Below are positions 12,489 to 25,234 of a DNA stretch of 64,000 bases, piece after piece (the first letter of the stretch is position 1; each line of letters starts with the position of its first letter). The notes below the pieces were generated by a model. It was not told the origin of the DNA. It did not search any database and worked only from the letters and a program-made list of their open reading frames with translations. The stretch is taken from NCBI GenBank assembly GCA_903813345.2, contig CAIIXF020000005.1:2292001-2356000 (forward strand), written 5' to 3'. Origin of the DNA: Owenia fusiformis. Lineage: Eukaryota; Annelida; Polychaeta; Sabellida; Oweniidae. The translations under genes and the position numbers were made by a program.

Positions 12489-13876
12489 TACCTGTTATCT
12501 GGTTATGAAACCGTTCTCCTCTATTACCTGTTATCTGGTTATGAAACCGTTCTCTTCTATTACCTGTTATCTGGTTATGAAACTGTTCTCTTCTATTACC
12601 TGCTATATTATCTGGTTATGAAACCGTTCTCTTCTATTACCTGTTATATTATCTGGTTATGAAACCGTTCTCTTCTATTACCTGTTATATTATCTGGTTA
12701 TGAAACCGTTCTCTTCTATTACCTGTTATCTGGTTATGAAACCGTTCTCTTCTATTACCTGTTATATTATCTGGTTATGAAACCGTTCTCTTCTATTACC
12801 TGTTATCTGGTTATGAAACCGTTCTCTTCTATTACCTGTTATCTGGTTATGAAACCGTTCTCTTCTATTACCTGTTATATTATCTGGTTATGAAACCGTT
12901 CTCTTCTATTACCTGTTATATTATCTGGTTATGAAACCGTTCTCTTCTATTACCTGTTATATTATCTGGTTATGAAACCGTTCTCTTCTATTACCTGTTA
13001 TATTATCTGGTTATGAAACCGTTCTCTTCTATTACCTGTTATATTATCTGGTTATGAAACCGTTCTCTTCTATTACCTGTTATATTATCTGGTTATGAAA
13101 CCGTTCTCTTCTATTACCTGTCATATTATCTGGTTATGAAACCGTTCTCTTCTATTACCTGTTATATTATCTGGTTATGAAACCGTTCTCTTCTATTACC
13201 TGTTATATTATCTGGTTATGAAACCGTTCTCTTCTATTACCTGTTATATTATCTGGTTATGAAACTGTTCTCTTCTATTACCTGTCATATTATCTGGTTA
13301 TGAAACCGTTCTCTTCTATTACCTGTTATATTATCTGGTTATGAAACCGTTCTCTTCTATTACCTGTTATATTATCTGGTTATGAAACCGTTCTCTTCTA
13401 TTACCTGTTATATTATCTGGTTATGAAACCGTTCTCTTCTATTACCTGTTATATTATCTGGTTATGAAACCGTTCTCTTCTATTACCTGTTATATTATCT
13501 GGTTATGAAACCGTTCTCTTCTATTACCTGTTATATTATCTGGTTATGAAACCGTTCTCTTCTATTACCTGTTATATTATCTGGTTATGAAACCGTTCTC
13601 TTCTATTACCTGTTATATTATCTGGTTATGAAACCGTTCTCTTCTATTACCTGTTATATTATCTGGTTATGAAACCGTTCTCTTCTATTACCTGTTATAT
13701 TATCTGGTTATGAAACCGTTCTCTTCTATTACCTGTTATATTATCTGGTTATGAAACCGTTCTCTTCTATAACCTGTTATATTATCTGGTTATGAAACCG
13801 TTCTCTTCTATTACCTGTTATATTATCTGGTTATGAAACCGTTCTCTTCTATTACCTGTTATATTATCTGGTTAAA
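12489..13876 (+). repeat. Minisatellite, right block (mostly 41-bp units, ~34 copies)
   Basis: About 34 copies, the first few of 36 bp and most of the rest the 41-bp form (ctgttatattatctggttat plus gaaaccgttctcttctattac). Copies are nearly identical, which points to recent homogenisation. The array stops about 15 nt before the acceptor of the exon at 13891. Each unit contains a pyrimidine run, ttctcttctatt. Confidence 0.95.
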
Positions 13877-13890
13877 CAATCATGTTTCAG

Positions 13891-14129
13891 ACACAGCCCT
13901 AGTCCACGACATAGCTACGAAGATGGTTCAGGTGAGAGTCTCACATCGTCACACAGACAACATCACGAACGTGCCAAGTCCTACCCCTTCCACGCTTTCG
14001 ATGTCCCTGAGACGAACAGCACGTGCCATCGCAGCGATATCCTACATTCACCGAGCGTATCGCCGTTACCATGGCAACAAGGGAGTGTCCCAAGTTTGGT
14101 TGTCACGTCAACGGGTGAAGCAACAACAG
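13891..14129 (+). CDS. Exon continuing the Ser-rich protein of 2285-3158
   Basis: A 239-nt segment between catgtttcag and a strong donor, CAACAG|gtaaga. The real frame is probably not the one with an ATG. Taking the first base as the end of the codon left open by 2285-3158 (AG|A, Arg) gives 79 uninterrupted codons, beginning HSPSPRHSYEDGSGESLTSS and ending SLVVTSTGEATT. These are rich in Ser, Pro and His, like the upstream exon. It leaves in phase 1. The match of phase and composition is the main support. The acceptor is weak in pyrimidines because the minisatellite abuts it. No domain is recognised. The exon also contains gttaccatggcaac (14066-14079), a perfect RFX X-box-like sequence that may be fortuitous. 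Confidence 0.6.
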
Positions 14130-14320
14130 GTAAGATCTCCTCCAATTAGATCCATAAACCAATTAGAATATTGCACAAATACTTTATTTGATATTTCTAA
14201 CAATAGTTATCTTTATCTTTACTTAAAGGCCCACTTAGATTTAATTTAAAAGAGAAAAATCATTGAAACACGTTACTTACACACTTGCTCAAATATGAGG
14301 CAAAGTTTGATTTGCTTTTA

Positions 14321-15358
14321 CAAGGGGCGATCCATATATTCTGATAAAAATGCTCTCATTTTGTGATTTTTTCACATATCCCTCTCATTTTTTTCAGAAA
14401 ATGTAGATTATGTAATTACACATACAATGCTAAAATATTATAGCTATATCTTAAATTATCAATGAGATAAGGCTGCCATGGTAACCTGTATTAAGGGTAG
14501 GCAGGTCAATTTAATTATAACATATAAATATCAAAATAACTTGTTATTTTAATTATTTTAAAGCATGCGGAAATAATGCATTTTTTCTAAAAAAGTTTGG
14601 TATTGTTACTCGTTGTTTGTTGCTAAACAAATGTTTATATGTGCTCACTATAACATCACAACAAATCACAATAGCATTGTAGGACAGAATGGGCCAATTG
14701 ACATTACATGTTATGAGACACACCAAAAATCAAATTGTCAGATTAGGTTAATGTGGCTGATGCAGAGTGTCAGGAAGGAATACCATTAGATTTTATTTTC
14801 TTTCAAGAATAAGTAAGAGGACACTGTCAGAGACATACATGGACTCATAAAGTGCATAGGCAAGGTGTTATATCTGCATAAAGAATAGAGGTAGTATTGT
14901 AAAGAGGAAAGCATGGTCACTGTTGAAGATCATCCGCAATCTGATTTGCAAGAAGAGCTTGCGGACAAAGAATAACACTACGATAAATTGAGATGTTACT
15001 TATGAAAAGATAGTATCCCACTGTATAAATTATCAAACAAGGGCAACAGGGGTATGGAACAGATAAATGAATAGTTGACAATGACTGGAAGATGCATTTG
15101 ATCTGCTTAAAATAGGTACCGAGGAATGATTAAATTAACATATTTATCTATTTTAGACGTTATAATTTAACTGACCTGCCTACCCTAAATACAGGTTACC
15201 ATGGCAACCTTATTTCAAAATCTATTTAAGATGCAGCTAAAATATTTTAGCATCGTATGTGTATTTACATAACCTACATGTTCTGAAAAAATCAAAGGGA
15301 TATGTGAAAAAATCACAAAATGAGAGCATTTTTATCAGAATATATGGATCGCCCATTG
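14321..15358. mobile_element. 1,038-bp TA-flanked inverted-repeat element (GGGCGATCC ends)
   Basis: Long inverted repeats (about 200 bp each) begin CAAGGGGCGATCC on the left and, read on the complement, CAATGGGCGATCC on the right, followed by catatattctgataaaaatg. TA dinucleotides lie directly outside both ends (14319-14320 and 15359-15360), as expected for Tc1/mariner-type insertion. There is no transposase frame, so it is non-autonomous. Each arm carries a catggtaacc/ggttaccatgg motif. Confidence 0.85.
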
Positions 15359-18300
15359 TATATTGAACCAAGAAAAAATAAATCGCATAGAAAAAGCATT
15401 TGAAGTTCAGAGATCATTAGACATTCATGCACAGGTTAAACAAAGTGCATGTTCTAAATTATAAAATTAAAATAGTTTTTGATAATTTATTGTAAGCTTT
15501 TATGCTGTCCGTTTGAGCTGTTGTTGGTATCAAATGAAAAATATGGTTCTTCTCAATACATTGGACATTCTCTGAAATTCAAATGTAAGTCTTTATTTTG
15601 CCCAAAAACGAAGTAGGTCTTTAAGAAACGTTTGAGCTGGTGCAATGGCAGATAGAGCAGATCGATTGTACACTCATGTTGCCATTCCGTCCTTGTGGAA
15701 TCCTTATATATATGTTGCATATATAAATCTTAGAAGTGATTCCGTTCTTGTGGAGTTCCTTTTCTACATTGAAATGATGTGAAAGTATGGCTTCATAGGA
15801 TTTCATATGACACCCCATTCATATCCATCAAATGACATTTTGATTACTAACCAAATGTTTTCTTGTTGGTACAATGACACGGTTTGTAAATTGTAAACCA
15901 TTAAAGCGGAAAAATATCAGGTTTGGAGATTAACTAGAAATTGGAAATTGAACAAGTTCAATTTCAGACTCCAGATGTCAGATTTGTTTTTAGTTTATAA
16001 ATAGATAAATAGACAGATAAATGAAAAATGGATAGACAGTTAGATAGATAGACAGATAGATAGATTTATCAATATTTTTGTCACTACTCTTGACTTTCTA
16101 TGTGGATACCAAGAAAACGATTTTTTCGAAATTTTTAAAATGACATAGAATTTTAACCGGAAGTCGGATATCAATTCTGATTTCAGATTTAGATGCGTGA
16201 GATTTTGTAGTTGAATTTAAAAAACGGTCAAATGGAAGCAAGTTGAAAAATGGCCTATTTTACCGTTTTTTTACGTCAAATATCTCAAAAACGGTAAGAG
16301 TAATCAAGAAACGGATGGCCCATTGTTGAGTTGACTTTTTCTTGGCTACATTTAAAAAAAAAAGATCAAGAAAAATATTGAAAATTGATGTCAAGATAAT
16401 TGACTAAATGTTGAAAATATAAGAATTGACCTAGATTTTAACCTTTGACAATAGACTCTATCCTGGAGTCTGATAACACTACGTATCGGAAGTCAACAAT
16501 TTATTATTGTCTGTCTTGGAAAGTAATACCAAGGCACAAGTTAATTCATAAATTATATTTAGAGGGAGACCCATAACCTCACGAGATGTCAGAATCCGTT
16601 TGGCATAACAACATGTATCAGTATCATACGTTTCAGAATCGATATCACACGGAACGATTAAAAAGTGCAATGTTAACCGTCTTTGACCATTCCGTTTATG
16701 TAACATCAGTGGGGAATGAAATTGATGATTTGTAGTTATCCATTTCGTTCGCAAACGCTTAGATTTTGTTATGCATATGATGCTGTCCCACGTTTGTGCA
16801 AAGGTCGTTATGATTCTGGACACGTCTCCTGGAATCATGTAAAAAGAAAACTTTTAAACGTTTCACTGCCAGGTACGGATCCCAGGCCCGTGTCCAGTTT
16901 TTGCCAAGGATCGGGGGATCAATGGTTCAGGTGGAAATAACAACCTACACAAAAAATATTGCTGTCCATATGAATCCTGACCCTTATTAGGATGAATGTT
17001 TCCATTTGTGTCACGCTGAGAGTTTAGTTTAGTTTTATAAGAAGCCAAGTCAAACAATTACAAAGGGTACATTCGATCTGTAATTGACATGTCATTTTAA
17101 AACAAGACTCGCTAGTTGATTTTCATAGTTAGATTTGAATATAGATGGCATGAGAATACAATAATACTTGTTGGTTCTATGCCATCAATAAATGGATGAG
17201 AAACCAAACCTGGTCCAAGCAGAAACAAGATGTTGAAACATTTGCTTGTCTGTGCTTAATGACATAGTGTAAGTTTCTCATTGGTGAAGATAAAAACCAT
17301 CCCCACTGATTTAATCAACTGGGTGGTGATGTATATATACATGTGCCACCGTGTGGCCTATAGGGAGCAGGTCCTGGTCACGGTCAATTATAATTAACAG
17401 TGAAACAATGGTATATGGAAATAAAATGTCATTAGATACACAAATATTTTTTCATATTTTGGTGTACATGATCATTTTTAACATTATTTCCCTTATGTGC
17501 TAATCACATCGCGACTTATTACTCTGACATTGCAATTATCTTCTAAAAACGTCTGTAGATATGATTTTCAAATTAGCGAGATGAATATGTAAGCACAGGT
17601 GCCAAAGGGAAAGGAACAAAAAACAAAAAATTACAGAACACATCAAGAAAGGGAAACGTTTAAGTGTTCACAAGTCATAAGGAAAACAAACCCCAACCGT
17701 CCCAAACCAGAATCTAACGTGAAAAGAAACAATGTTTAATGCCCCGGCCCCCCTCATACAAGTTCCATTATCACAAACCAGGAGCATAAAAACCAAGGAA
17801 CATTTCATTCCTTCAGAAGCCATTGCAACATATGTTGAAGAATAGATATAGATTGATGAACAATGCTCATAACATCACAAAATAGTTGTAGATACTGGTA
17901 TTCGTACAAGATAGAGCATTCAGTCTCAAATAATGTGGGATAGACAAAATTCAGTCTCAAGTTCATAAACACATAAAGGGTCAATATCCATCCGCAAATC
18001 CGATCTTAATCCATAAAACCTGCTAACTCCAGACAGTTACTGTTTAAAACAATATATTCCTTCAGTTACATGAAATAATTGTATGGATCAAGATTTGTCG
18101 GAGTTGAATTAAATGAATGCAACTTCGGTAAAAAAAGGTTAGGAACTCATTAAGGTGTCACAAAGCGCATTTTGGTTAGTTAAGAGCTCGATTGTTCTAA
18201 CCGAAACTAAAGCTGTCATACCAGACAGAGAAAACATAACAAAGTATATAATTTGGCAAACCAACACCCTCATTTGATGATATGTCTGTGCTATGATAGT

Positions 18301-19003
18301 ATGTCAATTCATTTCAACTGGTGTTGGAGCCAGATTCATTACAGTAAAGACAATTTGTTGTTCACATATAATTTATTAAATATCAGAAACTGAGCAACTT
18401 CCAGGATCGCATTGTTTGTTGTGCCCATATTTTAAAAATCAAAGATAACCATTTTAAAGATAGAAATCATGTTATTGTCCACGGAGAGAATATCAGCTTA
18501 GGAAGTCGACTCATATATATATTCAACACACAAATCAATGGTCAAATAGAGATATTGGTCCACGCAGCAGAGGGGATCTGTTTCTACGTTATAGATAATG
18601 AGTATAACAATTAACCCAAATTTTTCCACATAATGATAAAACATTGATCCCAATCTCCATTAACTCGTATTAGTGTCGTTTTAAGTTGCAATTTAAGTGA
18701 AATCTTTTTGGATGCCGAAGTATCAATGACCTGAAGACGGTAAATGATAAAACCCAAAGCGTGTACCGATGGCCCTAATGACAGATTAGATAGTAAACCA
18801 GTCAGAAATGACAGATGGCATGAAAATGTGAAGCTGATCTCTGATAAATCAATATGACATCAATTTAAGGTCGACTAACCAAATGGATACAAAATTTAGA
18901 TATACACTTGTCCGACATGGATTTGACTTGAATAATAAGAGGTCTTTTCGTAAACCAAAGAAACATCAATCTCGTACATTACGAATAAGTCGAAATCAAA
19001 ATA
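15359..19003. other. Non-coding stretch
   Basis: It holds a short GATA-type microsatellite (16003-16065). Open frames up to 119 codons near 16479-16940 have no recognisable similarity or splice context. Nothing else could be supported. Confidence 0.4.
16003..16065 (+). repeat. Impure GATA/GACA microsatellite
   Basis: A run of gatagatagacagatagatag interrupted by gataaatgaaaaatg. Confidence 0.8.
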
Positions 19004-19751
19004 CAGGGTGTTCAAAAAAAAACGCAACCCAAAGAAATCGCTATATCTTGGAAAATACTAGTCCAATTGTGTTCATTTTTTCAGGAAAGAAAGAAGAGAC
19101 TGTGTATGTATAGCTCATGTTGTTAGTTAGTTGTAAAAGATGATGCCTTGGACAAATGCTCAAAAGACATTAGTATTGGAAAGATACGAAAAACGCAGTC
19201 AGAGACTACTGCCGCAGCAATAAAACCAAATAACTTTCTAACCATAGTGTTTTGGCTATTCAAATTTGGCACAAATCATCTTCATTCAATGTATGATAAA
19301 TCTGTAGAGTGAAATCAAAATCACTCCAGGGACTTTACAGTTTTGGTCGAAATGCTTTCAAAACCCAGTCAAACACCCTGGTTCAGCCAGACTTAAGAAG
19401 GCATTCTGACCATGACTGTAAAGTCCCTGGAGTGATTTTAATGAAACTCCCCCAATTCACTACACATTATATGAAGATAATTTGTGGTGAATCTGAAGTG
19501 CCAAAACACCATGGTTAGAAAGTTATTAGGGTTTATTGCTCTGGCAGTCACCTCTGGTTGCGTTTTTCGTATCTTTCCAATACTAATGTATTTTGAGAAG
19601 GTGTCCAAAACATCATGTTTTACAACTAACTAACAGCAGGAGCTATACACACATAGTCTCTTCTTTCTTTCCTGAAAAAATGAACACAATTGGATAGGTA
19701 TTTTCCAAGGTATAGCGATTTCTTTGGGTTGCGTTTTTTTTGAACACCCTG
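19004..19751. mobile_element. 748-bp near-complete palindromic mariner-like element
   Basis: The ends are CAGGGTGTTCAAAAAAAA and its complement ttttttttgaacaccctg, with TA on both sides (19002-19003 and 19752-19753). The two arms, each about 330 bp, are inverted copies of each other almost to the centre, where ctccagggactttacag meets ctgtaaagtccctggag. There is no transposase. The CAGGGTG start and TA target site match many Tc1/mariner terminal repeats. Confidence 0.9.
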
Positions 19752-20690
19752 TACTAGGATTATCTGAGAAGTCGTGGATTATTTTGGTAATTGAATGAGT
19801 TGAATAATTTATTCCTTGACATCACCAAAGCTGAAAACGATGGACAAAACGATGGATATATAACCCGGGATATATAACAATAATGGACGTATAACACCAG
19901 AAACACATTCACTGGGGGGTATCGTGATGCAACAACACCGTGTTGTTGCATCAAGATGGCCAGACTTCCGGTGATAGATTTTCGTACGATATTTTGTTTC
20001 CCCAATTTAAACCCATTTCTAGGACGAGTTTCTCAATAACCATACACGTGCAGTTAGCGCACGATATATATTTAAAGAAACTGTCATGAGTATACATGTA
20101 GCATCATCAACAAGCAATAAGTTCACTGTTTTAGTTCCTCACTATTGATGCAACAACACCAAACCGAAGATGCAACAACACTCCTCTAGATTTAAGCAAT
20201 GATGCAGCAACACCAACTAATTTCAGAAGACCATAAATCTCGAGAGGAACAGATTTTAAAGCTACTATTGCAACACCGTTACCCATTACCCATTTGTGTT
20301 CTTCTCAAGGCATTCTGAAATACACGTCCTGCGGGCGAAGATATGTATTTTCAAAAATTTATTCTTTTAAATACTAGTATCATAATGTACTGGACGTTGT
20401 TCTATGACATAGTTCAATCGCCTTTAACATGGCAAGCTATAGTTACCCAATCTATTTTCATAAACCACTGTTCCATAGCTTGATGACCCTGACTCCAGTT
20501 AGTATCATTCAAAATGGTGGACAAACATCTTTCGTTCTCGGTAAATATGACGATCTATTGGAAATTATTTGTCATCCATCTGTGAAACAGTGATAAACTA
20601 GATATAGTAGATGTACGTTACCACTGTTTATCAAAATATAACTGAAACAGTTCAAAAAGCATGTTGATGGGATGATTGCTTCATCTATGA

Positions 20691-20720
20691 CATGATATGA
20701 TATGATATGATATGATATAA
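20691..20720 (+). repeat. (TGATA)n microsatellite
   Basis: About five tandem tgata units inside the transposon interior. Confidence 0.9.
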
Positions 20721-21009
20721 TTCTTTATTTCCTCCAATATGGAGAGCCAACGTGTAAAAGCGTCTAATTGACTTTATTAGGGGGGTTTATTACACGTTTA
20801 ATGAAAATCTTGCACGGCGCACAAGTAGAAGCATTGCTCTCTTTGGATTCGTTCTCTTCGACTGAGTAAAAAGGTTAAAAAAGTGATACGATTTAAGGCC
20901 CAAAAAGGTAAATTGATAGGGGTACAGTACAGTAATCCCAGATTCTCCAGGGCCCTCGGGAAATATTATATTGTCTCTCGGAATAAAACCAATATTGAAT
21001 CCCTCTCAA

Positions 21010-21495
21010 TATTTTTTCAAAATTAAAAAAAAATTAACATTCAAAAAACATTTTTTCAAAAGTAGCGGTCAACAAAACCTAGTAGCGGTCAACAGTATAC
21101 AATTGTAGACCTCTCTTAAGGTCAACAGCTGGCAAAATTGTATACCGATACTGAAAACCTTGAAAGTACCGTTGATCGAGACCGGAGGTCGAGGTCAACT
21201 GTTCTCTCGAGGTTTATTGTTGAGGTATACACTTTTGCCAGTTGACCGAAAAGAGAGGTTAACAATTGTTTTGTAAGTCCAAAGAATATAATAATTGGAC
21301 GAATATATAATCGAATATCACGTGAACATATCAAGTAAAGGTATCATATTTTAGCAAAAAATCCCCAAACCGTCGAATACTTGTAATTTTTTACACAACT
21401 TATTTTTTCAAAATTAAAGAAAATTCCAACATTCGAAAACATTTTTTCAAAAGTAGCGGTCAACAGTACCTACTAGCGGTCAACAGTACATATTG
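21010..21495 (+). repeat. Direct duplication (21010-21105 and 21402-21495)
   Basis: Two copies of a ~95-bp segment containing attttttcaaaattaaa and two spaced copies each of agcggtcaaca. Between them, gtcaacagctggcaaaattg and its complement-like partner (ttttgccagttgacc) form an imperfect inverted repeat at 21120-21246. Confidence 0.75.
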
Positions 21496-22195
21496 TTGAT
21501 CGCTCATCAACCAATCAGAATTGAGTATTTTAATTGAGGTACTAACAACACATATGACTGATATCTGTTGTCTTTCCATAATTATATTAGTTATTTGTAA
21601 ACAATTTCCATACGGTAAATCAAGGGCATTTAATTTAGAAAATGTATAATCTTTATCTTTAAGATACAATATCTATGAGGTTGCCTCCCGGTGATTCAAG
21701 ACTTAGCCTATGTATTTAGTTTGCCTTGTATATCCTATTAACTTCGATAAAGACAAAATAATACATAACCAAACAAAATACGTTTCATTCATGACTGACT
21801 CGCGCGTTTTATTCATGTCCCGACCCGAACACCTGGAAACAGAACATAAAACAGTTTCTCTTGTTGTTCAATGATACATTATATTGGCGTTTTTGCATCA
21901 GCACATTGGTGTTGTTGCATCATCGATAAGAAACAGAGTGGTGTTGTTGCATCAATAGTGAGGAATTAAAACCACGAATTTATCGCTTCTTGATGATGCT
22001 ACATGTATACCAATGACAGTTTTTTAAAATATAGATCATGCGCTAACTGCATGTGTATGATTATTGATCAACTCGTCCTAGAAACGGGTTTAAATTGGGA
22101 AAAGAAAATATTTCACGAAAATCTATCACCGGAAGTCTGGCCATCTTGATGCAACAACACGGTGTTGTTGCATCACGATACCCCCCAGTGACATT

Positions 22196-25023
22196 CTCAA
22201 ACATTGAATACTGCATCGCGGACCTTAGATGCAACTTGTTCGTCGTGTACGGCGGTCCAATATCACTACAAATTTCTCATATACAACCTCTAGCTGAGAT
22301 TTTACACACTGACACCCCACTCAAAGGAATACGGATTTATGAGCACAGAAACTGATAAAAATTTATCGCAGCTCTAAATCTTAGCGCAGCATTTATGTTA
22401 TCTCTAGATGATCTTGCTTCGTTAAAATTGTCGATCGCTTGGTGCAATTACCAATGCAAGCATAGATTCGACACCAACGTATCCCCGTGTGGTTGTCGGG
22501 CAATTAGTATAGGAGTCGGGATATTGGTCATCCATAACATCGCTGCTCCCAAGGCTCTCGCCAAACAAGTTGCTGTTAATAGGTACTTTCTATTAACAAA
22601 TGAAAAACCAAATGTGGCTAAGGGTATGGCGGATCGAACGTACGCCGATCACGAATTCATGTTATCACAATTCTGAAGCATTTGACGCACGCACGAAAGT
22701 GATATGAAGAGAAAGCGCTTAATTGACTGCCAATTTGATTTTTCAACGTAAAAAGTTCTTGGAAATTCAAGATCGATTTATTTTGACGCCAGGAACATCT
22801 TAAAATAGCGTGTTTTGATGTTTGTGTTGCACAACACTTTTTTAAACCATAACCTACATGACTAGCAATATAGTATGTATATCCTCGTTGTAAAATGAAG
22901 ATTACAATTCAATATATTTGCATTAATTTCCATTGCCAAGTTTTTTTTACATGAACAGATTGATATGAATTGATTGTTTAATTAATCAACTATAGTAGGC
23001 CTATATGACTACTTAGATCATGTATGTATGTGTTACATATCACAATCATTTAACAAATACATCTTTTTTGAAACGTTCGTGACATTAACGCACGTCGAGG
23101 GCTGGATTGCATTCATACACAAAGTAAGGGAACACGAGGCACTTAGCTTGATGTAATCGCTGAATAAAGCAAAATGAAGATCCGGATATAGATTTATATG
23201 AATCTAAAATAAGAACTCGTAATGCTTTAAATACGATTCCCTGTTGGATTACGTAATAACCCGATCGTAGCAAATAATGAGATCGCGCGGGATCAAGAAA
23301 ACTAAATGATTCATAAATCCCAATTTAGTAAAACAAGCACTCATCTCCCATAGAGTACGATATACTCGTATTACACGTCGCACGAAACTGGGGACAATTA
23401 GAGTAACATTATGGCGTCAAAATACCAAAACAATACAATGGCCAGTATAGGGCGCAATCAGCATTATAACGTCAAAAACGACAAGCGTTACATTTTGTCA
23501 AGTTTAGTCAACCTAAAAATAAGATGCTTTATTCTTATTCAATCCTGGTGAAATTCACAGAGCAAGAAGATCTCGAGGACAATATTTCTAAAATGTTTTT
23601 GATTTTTGAAAAACGGTCAGGAAATCCACTCGGGGCGTTAGTAAAAATTGATATGTATGGTATTTGTGGTAAAAAATCGATGCGTTACATTTTTTCAAGT
23701 CTCTAAAAGCAACTCTTATTCTCTTATTATTTGAAAAATAAAGAAATCGGTTATTATTTTGTAAATTTCGCCATGACAATATTGTGCAGTTAAATTTTTT
23801 TTGAAATCAGACCTAAATTAGAAGGTTAAATAAAGGTGAACTTATTGCTTGTCTCCCTCGCCTTCAAAACCTTACACAATTTTGAAAATCTTAAAAGCGT
23901 TCATATAAGACGATTTGAACTGTAGCCGCTAGGCAATTGTGACGTCATAAAAGCACATGTTTCAATGAATAAAATATGAAATTTTGGTAAAATTCTGATC
24001 AGTATTTCAAAAGTTATCCTGATTTCAACGAACCGTGTAAGCGTGAAATGTTACGCCTTACAGCGTATTTGACGATGTCGGAGTACATTTAACTTAAAAA
24101 ATATGGTAGATCCCATCACACTTTTCAAGAAAAAATAATTTCAGTGAAATGCGAATAAAAAATACTTCAAAATGATATATAATGCATATAGTTAGCTTTT
24201 TAAATAAGGCAGATATTAACGATTAAAGCTGAGATTAGCCCGTATTTCCCGAATTGTCCCCAGGTCCGTGCACGTCATATATATATTGGCTTCTGTTCTT
24301 GGAGTCTACTTTTATCTTGGGAAACACAATTGAAAGCGAATGGTTTGTTATCTTTAACAAATGACCCCATATTGATTAAAATCTTAAAGCATCAGAAGTA
24401 ATTCTTATCAATGCCTATGCAAACATCGTAAAATAAAATAATGATCATATTATATTAATCCATGTGCGCGTTCACATCAGCCAGAAGTATTTGGAAGATA
24501 TAAAGGATATCGATAATTGATTCCGTTCTTGAAAGTCTTCTAGGGAAATTAAAGCCTCCGTGGAGCAGCTTTTAGGATTCATGAAGCGCAAGGAGAGACG
24601 TAATCACAAAGCGCCCGGGTTTTCAAAATTTGCGGTTGAATGAAAACTAATTTGGATAACAAAAGTATAAATAAACATTTGAGGACAAATGTTAGTCGGT
24701 GTGGAACACAAAATTGATTTTAATTAAATACTTACCTTTATTTATGCTTCATAAGTTCATATACAGTATAACATTCAAGAGGTTAATTCATGAATGAATG
24801 ATGCAAGTAAACATTTGGACAGAAAGTTCCAGTGCAGTTGGTACAAAACCCTACTTTGCTAACATAGATCTATATTCATATTGATTTTACTTCATTGCCA
24901 TTGGAACCAGTGTCCGCAGAGTGCGTAATACTACAGTTGACGAAGATAAATGGAGAATATATGAGCATTGCTTGAAATCAAGAGTGAACACATAAAATGG
25001 ATTGATAAACCTCGAACTTGAGA
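22196..25023. other. Non-coding stretch between a transposon and a candidate first exon
   Basis: Two open frames (to 22355, and 22395-22676) look locally less AT-rich than their surroundings but match no family I know and lack clear splice sites. If real, the region just upstream of 25024 would be a promoter or 5' UTR, but no TATA box or initiator could be identified. Confidence 0.35.
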
Positions 25024-25234
25024 ATGCCGTCTCGGAGTGATCTCACTGAGATGTCGTCGATTCAGCCCCAGAACGTTGGACCTAATGGGTTATCTCTATT
25101 TTATAATTTGCCGAAAATGAGACCTAGAAAGTTATCGGTCTATAGCAGGTGCTTCTCTGATACGAACATCTCTCAAATTGGAATCAGAGGCAAATCAAAG
25201 AAAAACAAGTTTGGGTTTAACTATCTTCTGAAGG
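25024..25234 (+). CDS. Candidate alternative first coding exon (70 codons)
   Basis: It opens with an ATG (A at -3) and runs 70 codons to a consensus donor (CTGAAGG|gtaagt), leaving in phase 1. The peptide starts MPSRSDLTEMSS and ends basic and hydrophobic (SKKNKFGFNYLLK). No polypyrimidine-AG precedes it, so a first exon is likelier than an internal one. Phase 1 makes it compatible with the candidate leucine-rich exon at 33305. The product family is not recognised. A small unrelated gene or a chance ORF are the alternatives. Confidence 0.45.

Larger units (their letters stand above)
19910..22190. mobile_element. 2,281-bp non-autonomous DNA transposon, CACTGGGG ends, 5-bp TSD
   Basis: Inverted repeats of about 251 bp (19910-20160 and 21940-22190) begin CACTGGGGGGTATCG. 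The flanking 5-mers are identical, acatt (19905-19909 and 22191-22195). Within the first 45 bp of each end is a perfect hairpin with 14-nt arms TGATGCAACAACAC (19925-19953 and 22147-22175). Further copies of GATGCAACAACAC sit at the inner edge of each arm and just beyond (20154, 20169, 20202, and inverted near 21905 and 21940). The interior has a 95-bp direct duplication and no long ORF. The end sequence, TSD length and arm architecture are shared with 37298-39710. Confidence 0.85.

Noticed and set aside
13833-14249. 138-codon ORF starting in the minisatellite and crossing the 13891-14129 exon
   Set aside because: It begins inside repeat units and runs through both candidate splice sites. The alternative frame of the exon matches the upstream exon in phase and composition.
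16479-16838. 119-codon minus-strand ORF
   Set aside because: It overlaps an ORF on the other strand, has no domain and no splice sites; length is within chance for this stretch.
22395-22676. 93-codon ORF in a less AT-rich patch
   Set aside because: It has no family resemblance, splice context or start context. It lies just outside a transposon and could be chance or a decayed element.
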